From Entamoeba invadens IP1 (taxonomy: Eukaryota > Evosea > Mastigamoebida > Endamoebidae), in the NCBI RefSeq assembly GCF_000330505.1, contig NW_004440086.1, positions 5,329 to 49,415 of the forward strand: a DNA stretch of 44,087 nucleotides, given 5' to 3'. The first letter of the stretch is position 1. Each line of letters opens with the position of its first letter. A program made the translations under genes and the position numbers. Positions 1 to 10,861 of this stretch are shown here, piece by piece. The notes below the pieces were generated by a model. It ran no database searches. It was not told the DNA's origin and was given only the letters and a program-made list of their open reading frames with translations.

Positions 1-1
1 T

Positions 2-800
2 TTAATAAACAGGTTTGATTGTGTATTTATCAAGTGGTTTACTTTCACTTAAATTGTCTGATGTATCAATTTCTGTTAATTCTTCAGTTTCCATTGGTAA
101 TGACACGTTTTCTCCAACAATAATAGTGGTATCAGGCATTGTCAAAGATGTATCTGTAAAAACTTGTTGTGTCAAAATGATATTGTTAATACAAGTGACG
201 TATTGTCCATGACACTTTGCTGTATCAACATCAATCTGTAGTTGTTGAGCTCTTTTAATGTGTTTTGGTGGCATCACTTTGACCTTGTTAATTTATTTTT
301 GAGTCTTTTGGTACAACAATTAAATTTTCGTATCCATCAAAAGTTTTAATTGTTGGTATTTTTTCAAGCATTCTCCTGGATTCTTTCAGATCTATGTATG
401 CAATATACTGACCATCTTCTCCTAAACGCGATACAATTCCCGCTCTTTAAAAAGAATTGATAATTGTAACTGAACCAAGTGCTCTGTTGACTGACTTGAA
501 AATGGTTATCAACTTGTTTGAAATTGTTAATCCCCAAGATGCTCTTTCCTTTTTAATCAATAAATCACCATAAACTGGTCAAGACAAACAGATTTTTTTA
601 ATGATCTTGGCCATGTCGTCCTCTTCTTCTCTTTCAATTGACTCAAATGCACATTATTCACGTTCTAACAACCTTATGATCGAATCCAAACTTTCTACTA
701 AATTCTTTGTTACTTTGGCGTGTATGTTGTTGGTTAGATTGGTCAACCTGTGTTATGTAAACAGTGAGGTTTCTTTTGTGTTGCACCCATTACAAACAAC
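2..800 (-). pseudogene. second gene of the pogo-like element, copy 1 (unknown protein, degenerate)
   Basis: Downstream of the transposase, the minus strand keeps coding character in several frames. Best preserved are a stretch around 330-420 reading LKESRRMLEKIPTIKTFDGY and the last 91 codons (2-277), which contain PKHIKRAQQ and an acidic tail near METEELTEIDTSDN. Near 780 there is a CNGC motif. Copy 2 (29592-30400) has the same order of segments. I do not recognise the protein. It may be an accessory protein or a C-terminal extension of the transposase. Frameshifts separate every segment, so it is not functional here. Confidence 0.55.
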
Positions 801-821
801 ACCAAAAAGAAGGTCCTAATA

Positions 822-2420
822 CTATTTTGTTTTTATTGGACAAGTTACAATGGCATCTACTATTGAAGTGAGAAAGGTTTTGAGTTGGTTTGCTATTCCA
901 CTGGGAAAGATACCAAATCCCTCTTTATGCTTGAACTCTTCTACTATTTCAAACAATTCATTGGGCAGCAACTGTGGAAATGATTCTTTTAAACGTTGGA
1001 TTTTGTAAAATGCACCTTCATTTCCATTTTGGATATTTGTAATCACAGTGTCGTTTTTCAAGAAGTTGACACTCTTTGTTGTTTTGAATACACGTTTAAC
1101 GATTCCATTTTTCTTTTGATGGATCCAAATGCAACTAAGTCAAGTGGTTGGCACAGGTGACTGGTGTGTGGAACCAGATAATGAACCACGATGTTGTTTT
1201 GCAACAAATTTGTTTAATACCATCATCAACGTGGCATCTAAAATTATCCATAATCAGTATTGCATATTTACTTTCATTGTATCCATTTTCCATTCTGATC
1301 TTCTTGATTCTTGGAATGAATACTTTTTGTATCCACAACATAAATATTTCACTGGTTAAATAACCAGAAACGTTGCAATACAACTTAATGTTTCTAAAGT
1401 ATTTGTTCAAAACTGTACTGTAATGAACTTTATCAATAACACAAAATTCGTTGATTCTTTCATCCACATAATTTATAAATTCAATTAGAGTAATTGTTTT
1501 TGATTTTGGTCCATTTTCAACATGAATCTTTGTATTGACTCCTTTGGGTACCATAGCTCGTGTGTTTTTTCGACTTGATTTTTCAGATGTTCCCATCTCG
1601 TCGACATTAAACAACATTTTGTCTTTGATCTTGTAACTGTTGAACAGTTACAAGATCGAAGATCAGACAACTGTTTATAATTATCAAGTATTGGTTGTGG
1701 TGCAATGTTGATTGATTAATTAGTTAATTGATTCTCTCAATTTCATCGAACTTAATTTTTGATGTTTCTAAATCAAACTCTCTTTTTAGAGTATTTTTCT
1801 CATTGTATCACTTTGTGGTTTTGTTCATTTTAAATAATCAACGATATCACAAAACATTTGAAAAGTCAAAGCAATGCTTTGATTGTTATATTAGACAATA
1901 ACGTTTTTGATAACTGTTTTCGTGGTTTCGGAAAGCAGTGACGGCCAATTTGGATTTCTTTGACCAAACTGTTACTTTTTTGACTTGATTTTTTATTAGA
2001 TATTAATCCTCTTGAACCTTTAAAAAATGCACCCACGACACCTTGACTAAACTGGTTTGAAGTCATTTTGTTTATAAATATGACTTGCTCTCTATATAGA
2101 GTTTAAATGAAAACAGTTTTTCTTATCAATGTGGGGTTGTTCATGATAAAACAAAACAACTTTAATGCTTGTGTTGAATCACTTCTCGAAATACTGTAGT
2201 GGGAGTTTGGCTTGTCATACAACATCCCAGATTTAAATAAAGATTTTGCGATTGGCAATTTCATTTTCTGTTCGTTTATAGAAAAAATGGCTGAATGGAT
2301 TTTTTTTGATGTTTTCTAATTCGTTCTTTTTTATTGAGTTAAAAGGATTCAATTCAATTTCAATGTTCAAAATATCACTTTCATTAATTTAATAAGTTCG
2401 TTGCTGTTATTAATTTCCAT
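822..2420 (-). pseudogene. pogo-like DDD transposase, copy 1, broken
   Basis: This is a transposase of the DDE_1 (pogo/Tigger/CENP-B-like) group. Motifs in order are the first Asp in FNVDEMGTSE (about 1610), the second in ILIMDNFRCH (about 1250), and the third in SHLCQPLDLVAFGS (about 1140), which is read only after a frameshift near 1200. A later segment (822-1061) contains FPQLLPNELFEIVEEFKHKE. The likely start is the ATG at 2420. At 1627-1657 a perfect hairpin coincides with a change of frame. Several frame changes make it inactive. The frameshift before the third Asp is also in copy 2, so it predates the duplication or was inherited from a common defective copy. Confidence 0.8.
1627..1657. 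repeat. perfect hairpin in transposase gene, copy 1
   Basis: Two 14-base arms, GATCTTGTAACTGT and its reverse complement, are separated by 3 bases. The hairpin lies exactly where the transposase reading frame changes. The same structure is in copy 2 at 28750-28780. Confidence 0.9.
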
Positions 2421-2592
2421 TATTTTTATTTTTTAAGAACAGTTTATTTTTAAAAACGTAAAAATATTATGTGATAAATTTTGTTATTTATAGTTCTTGC
2501 ATTTGGTTATTTCTTGTGAATTAAGTATTTTATGTTGAATGAAATTAGTTTTTTATGCTAATTTGCTGTGCGAAGGTTTAATTGCCCAACTG

Positions 2593-3190
2593 TATATATA
2601 ATTAATGTAATAAGTGATCAATCGAAAAATAATTCAAACATGGAAATTAAACAACAAAACAACGTGAAAATACGTCATTTACAAAAAAAGAATTGATCAA
2701 AAAAGAAAGTTGGTTAAAACATTGGAACATGACAAGATGTCTATAAACAAAAAACCCAACTAAAAACAAAACTAAAATGGACATATTTAGATTACTTCAA
2801 AAAATATTGAGAAAAAAATAAAAGTTAATATTAAATTTACACAAAATTTAATATATTTTCAATATATTTTATATTATATAAAATAAGTAAATCATATACA
2901 TTTGAAAAACGAAATGGAGTAAAAAAATCCAAATTTATACAAAATTGTAATCTTTTCATGTTTTTAATATTTTTTATGTTGATTTTTTTAATTGCAATGA
3001 ATAATTCATTAAACACGCCTTTGCAATGAAAAATCCACAGTGAAAAATCCGAACACTCAATATCCATTCGTCAAATAATATGAAGATGAACATTTTCAAC
3101 AAATATTTAGCCCTGTTCCATTTCAATCATTACACGATATATTACATAAAAGACAATATCCACCCATGAAATAATATTTAGATCTGCATG
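2593..3190. other. AT-rich interval, no gene seen
   Basis: Sequence between the transposon end and the cysteine-rich relic. The minus-strand open frame at 2837-3067 lies downstream of that relic on the same strand and could be its decayed continuation, but I see no recognisable motif in it. Confidence 0.6.
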
Positions 3191-3367
3191 TTATTCAATT
3201 GTTTGGTAAACTTCCATAACAAGATCTGTACGATGAATCATATTTAATACATAACAAGTCTTGCAATTTGAATTACATGCATTACATGATTTGTTTGAGT
3301 AATTATACCCGTCATTACAATCCAAACAAGAATTATTAACCAAACACCCTTTTCAAAGTTTGCACAT
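3191..3367 (-). pseudogene. CXXC-rich (furin-like repeat) protein fragment
   Basis: Reading minus from 3367 gives a short frame with one TGA, then CLVNNSCLDCNDGYNYSNKS followed by CNACNSNCKTC, and a non-cysteine tail up to a TAA at 3191. The spacing (CxxC, DGY, CxxC, CxxC) is that of the furin-like repeats in Entamoeba surface and receptor-kinase ectodomains, and matches the units of the gene at 25478-27390. There is no signal peptide and no complete repeat, so this is a relic. The tail after the cysteines may come from the part following the repeats, but I cannot identify it. The longer overlapping minus frame at 3244-3465 is out of register with the cysteines. Confidence 0.6.
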
Positions 3368-3390
3368 GAAGTTTTAAAGACTTTTTTATT

Positions 3391-4118
3391 TTTAAATAAA
3401 ATTTTATTATGTGTGTGAAGTAATACCAAAGTAAAATTGTTTATTTTTGGGAAATATGTATACATATCTAGTATTGGATTAAAGGTTAATTATATCTGTT
3501 TTAATAGTTTATTGTCACTTTAAGGTGTGTGTTTTCTTAATAATTTATAATAAAACCATCATTAACAAAAGGCAAATGAATTTATTCTTGTGTATAAACT
3601 CCATTAATTATTCTTTTCACATTCTTTTTCAAATGGAACAATTGTTATGTTGTTAGAATATTTGCACCATTCAATTGACATTTCAAAGGATAAAAAATTT
3701 CATTTTAATCAATACAAAGAATATAATCTTCAAGTATCGTTGTGAGTTTTACTCTGTATTTATATTTGTATAATTTTTTTTTAAAAAAAACATTGATATA
3801 ATAACATGATCTTAACCTTATATTTTTGTAAATGTTTCAAAGTATAGATGTGTTTTTGTACTGAAATATATAACTCTTCATTTAAATATAAATAAATAAT
3901 AATAAATCTTTCTCTTTTTGTAATGTAATCATTATAGATTTTCAAACTTAAATATAAACTTCTATTGAAATTTGTTGTTTGAATACAACCTTCAATAACA
4001 AAATTCGAAAAAATTTTTTAAAAAAACAAATATTAACTTTACTTTCAGTCATATTATTAATGAAATGATTATTAAACAATCAAAAAATATCTTTGATATT
4101 TTTCCTCCTTATTTTAAT
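3391..4118. other. AT-rich interval, nothing recognised
   Basis: No coding frame, repeat or RNA gene could be supported. Confidence 0.5.
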
Positions 4119-4294
4119 ACAGTTTGTCTTCAAACGTTATCTGGTACCTTTCGAAACATAAAGAATGGAATATTTCAAAAAGCCGTAACAAAAAATCATT
4201 TATTATTTCAAGTTTTTTTTCACATTTTACCTAATGCCCGATGCTTAGACAAAATTAAAGCTATTTTATGTTAACCAGATAACGTTTGAGACTA
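4119..4294. repeat. short inverted-repeat element (MITE candidate)
   Basis: TCAAACGTTATCTGGT at 4130-4145 is repeated as its exact reverse complement at 4274-4289. The outer bases (GTCT on both sides, one-base difference) extend the match. A partial third copy of the motif (GATAACGT) follows at about 4295. The size and structure suggest a non-autonomous element. The open frame running across it at 4065-4274 is therefore probably not a gene. Confidence 0.5.
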
Positions 4295-4329
4295 GATAAC
4301 GTGAAAAGACTTACTCTAGAAAAAAAATC

Positions 4330-4379
4330 TGTAAAGGGGTGGGAAAAAACCGCTTCAGGAAAAAAACCGCTTTTGATAA
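4330..4379. repeat. left terminal inverted repeat
   Basis: Starts TGTAAAGGGGTGGGAAAAAA and ends CCGCTTTTGATAA. It is paired with 9001-9050. Confidence 0.9.
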
Positions 4380-6740
4380 TTTAATAGTAAAATAATAATA
4401 TGATTATAGTTTTTTTGTATAGTTTATTTTTTTTCGATTTGATTCAAAAAAACAAGGTTTACAAGAATATCTATTAATTTTTCAAGATGCCGATGTTTGT
4501 TATTGAAATTTGTGAATTATTTTTTATGTAAAGTAAAGGCTGGATTTGCCGAATGATAAAAGGAGGACCAAGAAAGATTGACTTCGAAACTGTTCTTTGA
4601 AGCCAAAATAACCAAAAAACATCTTAAAATTAATCAAATGAAGTTAAAAAGAATGAACTTTTTATTAAATATTTTTTCAATTTTTTGCAGAAATAAAAAA
4701 CTCAAAAACACTAACCCACGAGTGTACCTTTTTTTCACACCCCCTTTCACTCCTTAATTTTTTTTTCAATTTTTAATCGTCCATTAAACAAATACTCAAC
4801 AGTCAAATCTATTACCTCTCAAGTAACATAGTAAATATATAACCTAGCACATGTTTTCAATACACCACTTTTCAATGTCTCTCAGCAAAGACAAACTGCA
4901 CCTTTATTTCACACCCCCTCTTGTTGGATTCCTCATTCGCTCATAAATGCATTTCAAAGCCAATCTGCAAAAACGCACTTTGGACATACTCACCAACTGA
5001 ACGTGAGTGCATCCATTCCCAGCGGTTTTTCAAGTGCCTGTCAAGCAAGCGATAAATGACTCGTTATTTCGTTGTACTTGCTTTTTTGAAACTTTTTATT
5101 AACTAAACGAAGCAATTTATTAATATTGGTCAATAAAAACAATGTAAGACGGATAATTTTGTGTAAATTATCAGAAGCGGTAAAAGGGCGCTGCACATGT
5201 CCGTTATAATTTCTCGTGTTATTTAGCTTTTTTCACCAAAACCTCAATTATTTGAGACAAATTGAATCTTTGGTTATAATTGTGTGTAATTTTATCAGTA
5301 AATGGTAGTAAATCAGTTTTTCCCGCCGTGCAGAGAAGTGTTAAAAAAGACTGGGAGGATACTGTGGACGATCCGAAAGTGCGGCAATCATTTCTGCATG
5401 GTGAATAAATTCAAGTTTATTATGTGTTTTTGTGTGTTATTCAATACATTTGGTTAAAAAAATATTTGTATGCCGAGCAAAAACACACTATTTTTTCACA
5501 ATTTTAAAAGGCAGTATTTGGTTATTGGATAAGTTTTCATCATAAAACAATAAGAATTTGGTTACAAAAAGACAATAAAGATCTAAAGCGGTTTTTCGCC
5601 ACCGTATTATTTTATATTTTAAAAATCGGCAAAATGCCAATAATGTTATTTTTATATACAATAAAACAAGTAAATGGTAGTGAAGCAGTTTTCCCCGCCA
5701 GCCAAAATGCTTGCCCAAAAGTGCATTTCAATAAAAATTGTTGAAAACATCATGGAGACAATGACTGTTATCAACCCAATATGTTATTAAGAAGACATGG
5801 TGCCAAAGTGAAAGTTGATGTGTTATTATCTTAAATGTGTTTTTATACCTTTATCCACTAATTACAAAAAAATGATTATCAACTTTCTTACTATTTGATG
5901 GACTATCTTGTTCATTTTATTACAGTGAATATATGTAACATTTTGGGTTTTTCGCACATACTTTTATAAAGAAGAACAAAATAACTAAAAACATTAATTA
6001 TTTTATTATAATTTATACTATAACTTGTTTAAAAAATTGAATCAAATGGTGGGTCTGAAAAGTAATGAAAACTACTCAACACTTGTATAGTTCAAAAGAG
6101 ATACACAAAGACAACCACGGCTTCGATACGTTGTGTCAAATGAATCAATTCATGATCATTTTATGGCTGTCATGCAATTTAAGTCGACAATAAGAAAAAT
6201 ATAAGTCATCGTTTTTAACTATTTTATAATAGTAAATAAACTATTTTTTAACCAGTTTTTCAAAAATACGATTTTAGTTACATTAATGGTTAAATTATAA
6301 TAATTAATAGTTTTAAAATATAATTATTTATAAATCTAAATTTATTTATCGCAACATCAATTATTTAAATTGATTAAAAATACTATTAACAAACAACAAA
6401 TTTAACAATTAATAACAAAGTTATTTTTCATTTGATAATATCCAAGTAAATTATAAAAACAATTCTTTAACTTTACTAACAATAAAAATTAAAAAAAAAG
6501 TCTTTTATCGCAACAAAACAAAGTAACTATAAAATTGTTAGACTAAAAAAACTCTTGTTAAATTTCGAAATAATAAAAATAATTAATCAATAAAATTTAA
6601 CAATAATATAAAAACAATATCAATAGCCTATTTAATAAACTCTTTTATAAACCTTTTTAAACAATGTCCCAACCTTCTTCCAAGCCCCCTCAATTAAAGA
6701 AAGAATATAAATAAAATTCCAAAAACATGAAAGTTTGAAA

Positions 6741-8511
6741 ATGATTGGTTTGAAAATTCCTGTTAGTCAAAGGGCTGAACAATACCTAATTAATTGCCCT
6801 ATTATTTTCAAAGCTTTCCAAGACCTTGAGATAAAAATAAAAAAAGAATCTTTTCCCACTTTTAGAGAGCAAGTGTGGTTTTCATTAAACGATCTTTCTA
6901 ATGTGCCAATTAATGAGTTTAAAGGAACTAAAAAAATCAATTAGAGTAGCACTTGAGTATTTTTTCGGGACTTTTAAGGAATCCGGTGTAAATTCACAAA
7001 TTCAAAAAATACGAAAAGAAGACAAAAATGGAAAAATATCGGAAAAGGGAAGAAAACGACTTCTTTTAGACGAAGAAGTTCTAAAAATAGCAGAAGAAAT
7101 GAAAGAAACCAAAAAAGCAAAACCAGAAGAAATTGGACTTTTCATGTTTGAAAATTTCGGCAAAACAATGGGAACAAGGCAATTAAATAAAGTCCTTAAA
7201 TTAATCCCAGGAATTGAAACAAAAAAAGCCCAAGTTATGGAAACAAAACGAGCAGAGGTATCGCAAACTGCCATCCTGCAGTATTACTCGGAATTAAAAA
7301 GAAAATTGGATGGATGCAAATTTGAGCTTGTTTTTAACTTAGATGAAGTTGGATTCGATGAATGGGTTGATTCAAGAACCCGAGTTGTCTACGTGTCAGT
7401 CGAATCAGGAGAACAAGTTTTTAACGAAGTCGACAGAGATGGTTCTAGAACGAGTCTTTTGTGTTGTGGTTGTCTAGATGGGACAAAAATGATACCCCTT
7501 GTTGTTACCAAAAGACTCACCATCGAAGACAAGCTAATTGTGGAACTCAAGAGTCGTGCTATTATTAGATACCAAAAATCAGGTGTTCTAAATACACAAT
7601 TATACACAATGTGGCTCAAACAAGTGTTTTTCCCGAATATTAAGGAAAAAAGAAACCGAATGGGTGTGAGAGTTGATACGAATGCGTATCTGATTATTGA
7701 CGGCTTTTCGGGCCATTTCAGTGATGAAATTGAAGCATTATTTCGGGAAAATTGTGTTGAAATTATAAAGGAAGGTCCCCACAGTTCCCATTTTTGTCAG
7801 CCTATGGATCTGGGAATTTTCGGGAAACAAAAAACTTTCCTTGCGGACAAAAACAATTTGATGTTACACAAAATTTCATTAAGTGAAAAAGAAAATGAAA
7901 AGTGTGACGAAAAGGTCCAAAGAAACGGGAAAATTCTCAAAATGAACTCACCCGAGTTCATAAATGCGTTGAAAAAATTTGCAAAGCTCTCGGAGGAAGA
8001 CAAAATTAGGCAGCTTGTTTACTCATGGGAAGTAGTGTCTGATGGCGACACGATGACCAGTGCCTTCAAACAGGCTGGTATAATATACGTGGTTCAACAC
8101 CCATCAAAAGAAGAGTTGGAAAACATGAGACATGTCAACCCCAACTTCAACACTGTAGACCTTTTTAAAGGTGTTGCAAAAGTCGACATGTCTTATGCCA
8201 GAGAGGTTTGCTCTTTTCTTGGTAAGGATCCAAAAAGAAAAGAAACCCAAACTGTTAGAGTCTCCATTGAAATTTTTACTGATAGAGAACACAGGCTCGA
8301 TGTTGAAAAACTTATGAAAATCAAAAAGGATGAAAAGAACAAAATTTCAAATGAAAAGAAACCTCGAAAAGAAAAAAATAACTTGGTTTTATTTTTTTTC
8401 TATTTTTTAATTAAATTTTTCCATTTAATAATATTAGGTTTTATCGCAATAAAAATCTGTAAAATATTTATTTTTAAAGTTCTAATAATCAAAAAATGGA
8501 GAAGGGTATAA
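6741..8511 (+). CDS. pogo-like DDD transposase, one poly-A frameshift
   Basis: Cut-and-paste transposase of the DDE_1 group. The first 65 codons run from the ATG at 6741 in one frame, reach FKGTKK, then meet a run of seven A at 6930-6936. The remainder continues one frame over (SIRVALEYFF). With one A fewer the two frames would be continuous at roughly 590 codons. The N-terminal part should be the DNA-binding region. The catalytic core shows FNLDEVGFDEW, IIDGFSGHFSD and SSHFCQPMDLGIFGK, giving three Asp with 35 residues between the second and third, as in pogo/Tigger enzymes. The last 40 or so residues after KKPRKEKNN are hydrophobic and look like read-through of non-coding AT-rich DNA, so the original stop may be lost or displaced. 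Codons elsewhere are unbroken. This is the best-preserved transposase in the window. Confidence 0.85.
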
Positions 8512-9000
8512 AAGAGAACTTTTAAAGTGTAAATTACAAAATATAACTTTTAATACCAAGTTAAACAATTTTTGTTTGTGTATTAGACAGCAACACAATG
8601 AAGAAAATGATATTAAAGTGATAATACTAAAGTGACGACAAGGAAAAAGCCGATAACGAAGAAACCGACAAAGAAAAAGCCGACAAGAAAGATAACAACA
8701 TTCATTCTTGTTTTATTTATTTATTAAAATTATCATACTTAACCTTTATTATTTATTCGAAAACGAATGTATATTTGGTTAAATGTCTTTATTATGTTGG
8801 TAATATCCCGTTTACTTATAAATAAATTCTGTAATAACTCAACTATTAACCGTAATATAAATAGACTTTAACTGCCTTCTTCTTAACACTTCGAAAAAAT
8901 GCTTGGGCAAAATGAAAATGATGTTTTTTTTTCTTTTTGTTTAAATAAAAAATAAAATCAAATAACATTTAGAAAACATTTTACCATTATTCACCAAAAA

Positions 9001-9050
9001 TTATCAAAAGCGGTTTTTTTTCCTGAAGCGGTTTTTTCCACCCCTTTACA
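9001..9050. repeat. right terminal inverted repeat
   Basis: Reverse complement of 4330-4379 with very few differences. It is followed by TA, the expected target dinucleotide. Confidence 0.9.
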
Positions 9051-9241
9051 TATGAAATTACGCAATTTTTGGCTTAAAAACTTATTTAAAAATACTTCTG
9101 TTGGAAAATAAAAATCATTTTATAACAGTTAAATATTATTAATTTCATTATTGATTGGGAATAAAATTATTTTGAATGAAGTTATCATGGTTTTGAATGA
9201 AATTTACACAAAATAAAATAAAAAAACTCCATAAACATACA

Positions 9242-10182
9242 ATGGAAAAAAGTTGACAGCACTCTCAGAACTCTGCACAAAAGCAGCAAAGGCGGTGTCA
9301 GACCTCCACAAAAATAATGAGGAATACAACTATATTGATGACAAATCACTTGATATTACACAACGCATTGAAAATGCAAACGGATATATTGACAGACTCA
9401 ATGATGTATTCGAAAGTAAGAAGAACATATCAGCATTACTCAACACAATCGTCGCCGATTTGAACGATGCATCCTACGACATCAAAAATGAAATATGTTT
9501 GTATTCAACAGTAAGCGAAAATGACAAGTTGTATGATATATCCAATATCAAAATTTCACTTCTTGAGGAAAAGTGCCAAATGGACACTAAACCACTTGAA
9601 GATACAGACCAAATTAACAAAATTGTACAAGTTAAGAACGAATCTATTGATCAAATAATAAAATCAGAAAAATACATTATTTCAAACAGACGACACGAAG
9701 AAGAAGAAAGTCTTGAGAAGTTGACGGGAATGAAAATTGGGAGTGTTGTGTTTCACTCAGATAAGGACAACTGGTCAAAAGACACCTCAGTGTTTGACGA
9801 AAAAGTTATTAACAAAAGTAATTTGTGCTTTTTAATAGAAGACACAAATCACAACAAGTTTGGTGGTGTGTTCACTGGATATATTAATGATGTTTTCGAC
9901 GATATTGACGGTGGCAATTCTTACATTTTTTCATTGGTGAGAAATGGCATTCTGAATCCAAAAAAGTTTGGTAAGAGTGGAAGGAACATTGATTGTGAAT
10001 TTTATCTTAATTCTCAAAAGGATATCGGTCTATTTTCATTTGGTTGTTATTGTGATATATGTGTGACCAAAAAAAATTTTCCAAAAAGTTTTTGCATGCA
10101 GAACGTTTACACCGCCAAAGAGAACGAATTGACTGATGGTGACAATTTCACACCAAAAAAGCATTGTTGTCTTCCAACTTAA
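9242..10182 (+). CDS. TLDc-domain protein with N-terminal coiled-coil region, start frameshifted
   Basis: From codon 9253 the frame is open for 309 residues. The first 150 or so are charged and helical in character (for example EECLLNT-type heptads around ISALLNTIVADLNDASYDIK), probably a coiled coil. The second half is a TLDc domain, with GMKIGSVVFHSDKDNWSKDT, then NLCFLIEDTNHNKFGGVF, then YIFSLVRNG and KKFG, in the family order. Entamoeba has many proteins of this layout; their function is poorly known, and TLDc proteins elsewhere are linked to oxidative stress or vacuolar ATPase. No ATG opens the main frame. The likely ATG is at 9242 (ATGGAAAAAAG), one base out of register across a run of six A (9246-9251). 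One more A would join it. This could be a sequencing slip or a real disabling mutation. Tandem TTTTGAATGAA motifs at about 9170 and 9191 lie upstream. Confidence 0.8.
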
Positions 10183-10270
10183 CTGACCTTTTTGTCATTT
10201 TTTTATTTTGTTATGTTTCAATTATTTGCAACAAGTTAACCAATTAAAATGTATTTTTGGATTTTTTGTT

Positions 10271-10370
10271 NNNNNNNNNNNNNNNNNNNNNNNNNNNNNN
10301 NNNNNNNNNNNNNNNNNNNNNNNNNNNNNNNNNNNNNNNNNNNNNNNNNNNNNNNNNNNNNNNNNNNNNN
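10271..10370. other. assembly gap, 100 N
   Basis: A run of exactly 100 N, a conventional placeholder, so the true gap length is unknown. Confidence 1.
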
Positions 10371-10395
10371 TTTTATTATAAATATACAATCAAAA

Positions 10396-10633
10396 AATAT
10401 AATTATTTCCAAAAATAAATTAATTTAAAGACAAAAACTATTTAACAAGTAATTTTGTTATATATTAATGGTTTATAAAAAATTATCATTTTTTTTTCAT
10501 TTTACCATTCAGTTTTCTTTGAAAAACTAATTAAATTTGCATTTTTTATAAAAACCATTAATTTATGACGAAATTACTTGTTGTTTAAAATTTGTCTTTG
10601 ATTAAATTTATTTTTGGAAATAATTATATTTTA
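10396..10633. repeat. foldback inverted-repeat element
   Basis: The left arm, about 10396-10485, is nearly the reverse complement of the right arm, about 10541-10633. For example AATATAATTATTTCC pairs with GGAAATAATTATATT, and CATTAATTT/ACAAGTAATTT blocks follow in mirror order. About 55 bases separate the arms. There is no coding content. It is next to the 10271-10370 gap, and such a palindrome could have caused the assembly break. Confidence 0.7.
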
Positions 10634-10683
10634 TAATAGTAAATTCATAGTAATATTATAACTCATTATATAGTTTTAAAAAT

Positions 10684-10822
10684 GCCGCGGACACGAAAAT
10701 AATAGAAAGGACACAATATACACAGGAGGACGTCCTTTATAGCGGGAGGACGTCCCTAAACCACAAAGGACGTCTTTCGGCCTATATTCCCGTCCTTCGT
10801 CCCCATGTCCGTCCTTTCTCTT
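10684..10822. repeat. GC-rich GGAC/GTCC island, inverted-repeat element
   Basis: GGACGTCC occurs at 10728-10735 and 10748-10755, and GGACGTCT at 10768-10775. Further GGAC or GTCC words fill the stretch. AGAAAGGACA at about 10704 is mirrored by TGTCCGTCCTTTCT at 10806-10819. It is far richer in G+C than its surroundings. A diverged partial copy is at 16066-16130. Confidence 0.6.
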
Positions 10823-10861
10823 TATAATTAATTATTATTTTAAATGAAATATCAAAAATAT

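Larger units (their letters stand above)
1..2592 (-). mobile_element. pogo-like DNA transposon, copy 1 (left part cut by window edge)
   Basis: The outer terminus is at 2592, where the minus strand begins CAGTTGGGCAATTAAACC and is flanked by TA at 2593-2594, the target used by the Tc1/mariner/pogo superfamily. The same terminus occurs at 27836 in the opposite orientation, and the two copies are near-identical over most of their length (position 1 here corresponds to about 30401). The element carries a broken DDD transposase and a second broken gene. The far end lies outside the window. Confidence 0.85.
4330..9050 (+). mobile_element. pogo-like DNA transposon with 50-bp TIRs, nearly intact
   Basis: The left end begins TGTAAAGGGGTGGGAAAAAA and the right end is its reverse complement with two or three differences over 50 bases (4330-4379 and 9001-9050). 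Each TIR contains two AAAACCGCTT-like motifs, plausible transposase sites. The right flank is TA (9051-9052). The left flank is TC, so one copy of the target TA appears to have changed. One long transposase gene lies inside (6741-8511). The 2.3 kb before it holds no recognised gene. It does hold a direct repeat of about 33 bases (5296-5328 and 5669-5702, core GTAAATGGTAGT...CCCGCC). At 8632-8700, a short frame rich in Asp, Glu and Lys (repeating KEKAD) may be a detached tail. Confidence 0.85.

Noticed and set aside
1129..1363. plus-strand frames over the copy 1 transposase
   Set aside because: Antisense shadows of the transposase. The same shadows appear in copy 2 at 28984-29278.
4065..4274. 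69-codon plus-strand open frame
   Set aside because: It runs through a palindromic element and has no recognisable motif, so it is most likely chance.
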